Shown here piece after piece: positions 6,952-8,705 of a stretch of 8,705 nucleotides of DNA (positions are counted from its first letter, which is position 1; each line of letters starts with the position of its first letter). This DNA comes from an uncultured Muribaculaceae bacterium (lineage in GTDB: Bacteria > Bacteroidota > Bacteroidia > Bacteroidales > Muribaculaceae). The stretch covers positions 1 to 8,705 of the forward strand of contig CANRZQ010000112.1 in NCBI GenBank assembly GCA_947644475.1, written 5' to 3'. Both the position numbers and the translations under genes were made by a program. Below the pieces are notes generated by a model. The model did not search any database. It had not been told where the DNA came from and saw only the letters and a program-made list of their open reading frames with translations.

Positions 6952-7009
6952 CAGGAACACAAGCCTCCGGCTTGTGAAGAAAGCCACAAGCCGGAGGCTT
7001 GTGTTCCTG
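6952..7009. repeat. Perfect 25-bp inverted repeat, REP-like or terminator, between the S8 and LRR genes
   Basis: The left arm 6952-6976 is the exact reverse complement of 6985-7009, with an 8-base spacer AAGAAAGC. Each arm also contains its own 8-bp palindrome: CACAAGCC-TCC-GGCTTGTG at 6958-6976 and CACAAGCC-GGA-GGCTTGTG at 6985-7003. The RNA could therefore fold as one long stem or as two short ones. It begins 7 bases after the S8 stop codon. No run of T follows on the minus strand (the next bases are ATAATAAACC), so a classical intrinsic terminator is not well supported. A REP/BIME-type repeat or an mRNA-stability element fits the form better. Confidence 0.8.
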
Positions 7010-7016
7010 CCTTTAT

Positions 7017-8705
7017 TTATCTTACTACAATGCGTGTTGAGGCGGAGTTGACGCGCAGGACGTAGATTCCGGCGGCAAGTCCGGTGCAGTCGAGGCGGAG
7101 TTCGCCCTCGCCGCCGGCAGACAGCACGCGGCGTCCGGAAAGGTCGTGGAGGTCGGCACGGAGTTGCGACGCGCCCGGGAGGCTCACCGTGAAGAGGCGT
7201 TCGCCGGCGGGCACGACAAGGGGCTCGGTGCGGTCGGCGCTTACAGAGCCGATACCGGCCGCGCCAAGTTTGAGCACTTCTTTGAGACCGCCGTAGGCGT
7301 CGAACTTGCCAAGGCCACCCTGGCCGATGTGGGTTGCAGGCAGACGGTCGTAGGCATCGTCGCGTATGGCTGTGCGCTTCACTATGTCGATACATTCCGA
7401 ATATGTGAGTTCGGGATAGGCTTCAAGCCAGAGTGCGATTGAGCCGGCCACGTGCGGGGCGGCCATCGACGTGCCCTGCATCTGGATGTAGTAGTTGTTG
7501 CGCACGTCCTCGGCGATATTGCCCGAGAGCAGGTTGTCGGCTGAGCCGCTTGCGCGCATGTAGGGGTTGGAGAACGATGAGATCACCGTTGCGCCGGGAG
7601 CCACCACCATAGGCATCTCGCGGCCGTCGGCGAGGGTGCCGAACGACGAGAAGTTGGTGATGTCGCCCACGGGGAACATGCCGGCATACTGCTCGGTGGA
7701 ATACATGTATCCGTCGAAGCCGGCAAACGTGTTGCGTGTGTTATAGGAGCCCACGGTCACGATATTGTGGCCGGTGGCAAGGTCGGAGATAGAGCCGTTG
7801 TACATGCCGTCGCTCCAGCCTGTGATGTTTTTGTCGGCATAAGAGTCAAGGGCTGTGAACTCGCCGTCGCAGTAGGCGTAGACGGTCTGCCCCGGCTGTC
7901 CTTTCACGATGAAGCCGAGCAGGTAGTTCTCGTTGCCCTTGTCGGGCGAGTTGGTGTCTTTGTTCACCATATAGTAGTCGATGCCGGCAGTGTAGCGGCC
8001 AGTATATTCGTCAACGGCATAATTCACGCCGAGATAGCCGTCGAAATATCTGCCGAACACGACGGTCTCGATCTTGTCGGCTTCGGTCACCTGGTAGTCG
8101 GCGGAAGAGCACACATAAGAGTTTGTGGCAGGGTAGCGTTTGGATATGTTGCCGCGCGAGATATTGTAGATCACGGCCTGCACTTCAAACTCCTTATAGT
8201 CGTCGGAATAGAACTCGACGATGCCGTAGCGGAGGTCATTGTAGGCAAATGGGCGCACGAAGGTACGCATCTCGGTGTCGGTCTCGGTAAATGTCTTGTG
8301 GAGAGAGATGGGGAAATCGCCCTCGTTGCCGGCCGACAGACAGAAAATGGCATTCTCATTCTCGGCGCACATGTCCATAAACTCGCTGAGCGCTCCGGTG
8401 CCGTCGTGAGGTCCCTGGTTGCCGCCGAGCGAGATGTTTATCACGATGGGCTTCTCCTGATAGTAGCGGTATTCGAGCAGCTGGTCGATGGCATATGCGA
8501 TGAGGCCGTCCTGCGAGGCTCCCGACGAGGCCACGATGTCGGCATCGTAGGCCACGCCATAATACGGCGTGGGCATATCCTGCTTTTCCGACGAGCCCTC
8601 GCCTGTCTGCACGGCAATGGTGGCGTTGCCGCGGTAGCCACCGGCCATGATGCCGAGGGTGTGCGTGCCGGTGTATAGGGTATCGTCTTCGGAGCGGTAA
8701 GAGGA
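7017..8705 (-). CDS. S8 (subtilisin-like) family protein with jelly-roll-type insert and T9SS sorting domain, N-terminus outside window
   Basis: Partial gene: the frame stays open to the right edge, so the ATG at 8648 is internal, and the catalytic Asp region is not visible. Seen from the N-side: TGTHTLGIMAGG (codons about 8672-8637), aligned with the S8 HGTHVAG motif but with Thr (8670-8672) in place of the catalytic His. YYGVAYDADI follows (GVAP-type segment), then NISLGG, SAGNEG with the oxyanion Asn (8325-8327), and GTSMAAPHVAG with the nucleophile Ser (7467-7469). About 287 residues separate that Asn from the Ser, against about 66 in subtilisin, so a beta-rich insert of roughly 220 residues is present. 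The C-terminal residues (LHDLSGRRVL ... LAAGIYVLRV) form a T9SS type A sorting domain, implying export and surface anchoring or release. Active members hydrolyse peptide bonds; activity of this one is doubtful. Confidence 0.88.
   Translation of the reverse strand, partial: SSYRSEDDTLYTGTHTLGIMAGGYRGNATIAVQTGEGSSEKQDMPTPYYGVAYDADIVASSGASQDGLIAYAIDQLLEYRYYQEKPIVINISLGGNQGPHDGTGALSEFMDMCAENENAIFCLSAGNEGDFPISLHKTFTETDTEMRTFVRPFAYNDLRYGIVEFYSDDYKEFEVQAVIYNISRGNISKRYPATNSYVCSSADYQVTEADKIETVVFGRYFDGYLGVNYAVDEYTGRYTAGIDYYMVNKDTNSPDKGNENYLLGFIVKGQPGQTVYAYCDGEFTALDSYADKNITGWSDGMYNGSISDLATGHNIVTVGSYNTRNTFAGFDGYMYSTEQYAGMFPVGDITNFSSFGTLADGREMPMVVAPGATVISSFSNPYMRASGSADNLLSGNIAEDVRNNYYIQMQGTSMAAPHVAGSIALWLEAYPELTYSECIDIVKRTAIRDDAYDRLPATHIGQGGLGKFDAYGGLKEVLKLGAAGIGSVSADRTEPLVVPAGERLFTVSLPGASQLRADLHDLSGRRVLSAGGEGELRLDCTGLAAGIYVLRVNSASTRIVVR

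Noticed and set aside
8646..8648. ATG at 8648 as the true start of the S8 protein
   Set aside because: The reading frame continues upstream to the window edge and includes the GTH motif. Starting here would cut through the subtilase core.
7767..8678. Plus-strand 303-codon open frame opposite the S8 gene
   Set aside because: The minus strand carries clear S8 motifs (SAGNEG, GTSMAAPHVAG). The plus-strand translation is Val/Gly-rich with no recognisable motif.

Overview
The window looks like part of a Bacteroidota chromosome, most likely order Bacteroidales (gut Muribaculaceae/Prevotella-like). Three things point there: two large minus-strand proteins end in type IX secretion (T9SS)-like C-terminal sorting domains, promoter boxes resemble the Bacteroidetes TAnnTTTG element, and there is a secreted GH20 hexosaminidase of the kind common in glycan-degrading gut Bacteroidales. 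The family-level assignment is inference; nothing here fixes genus or species.

Layout, left to right. Positions 1-258 are non-coding, with a probable terminator of a gene lying left of the window, a second weaker hairpin and a possible promoter. Positions 259-2433 (+) encode an exported beta-N-acetylhexosaminidase (GH20) with a C-terminal chitobiase-type beta domain. Positions 2434-2543 hold a perfect 23-bp inverted repeat next to a TATATTTG box. Positions 2544-3100 (+) form a compact, AT-rich toxin-antitoxin operon (Phd/YefM-like antitoxin, RelE/HigB-type toxin) whose genes overlap by one base. Positions 3101-3281 hold a small hairpin and a strong 15-bp hairpin between converging transcripts. 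Positions 3282-6932 (-) encode a 1216-residue exported leucine-rich-repeat protein built from three copies of one composite module. Positions 6933-7016 hold a perfect 25-bp inverted repeat with REP-like internal symmetry. Positions 7017-8705 (-) encode the C-terminal part of an S8 (subtilisin-family) protein whose N-terminus lies beyond the right edge.

How the genes may work together. The S8 gene and the LRR gene run in the same direction, 84 bases apart, and both products carry export signals or sorting domains, so they may be co-expressed cell-surface proteins. The residue aligned with the catalytic His of the S8 family appears to be Thr, while the serine and oxyanion-Asn motifs are intact, so this may be a non-proteolytic subtilase fold. 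The hexosaminidase is probably periplasmic or surface-exposed and cleaves terminal GlcNAc/GalNAc from host or dietary glycans. The toxin-antitoxin pair is an independent cassette, possibly acquired by transfer.

I found no RNA genes, CRISPR arrays, transposase genes or phage genes. No complete novel system is evident. The best leads are the apparently degenerate S8 catalytic site, the triplicated LRR module architecture and the REP-like element.
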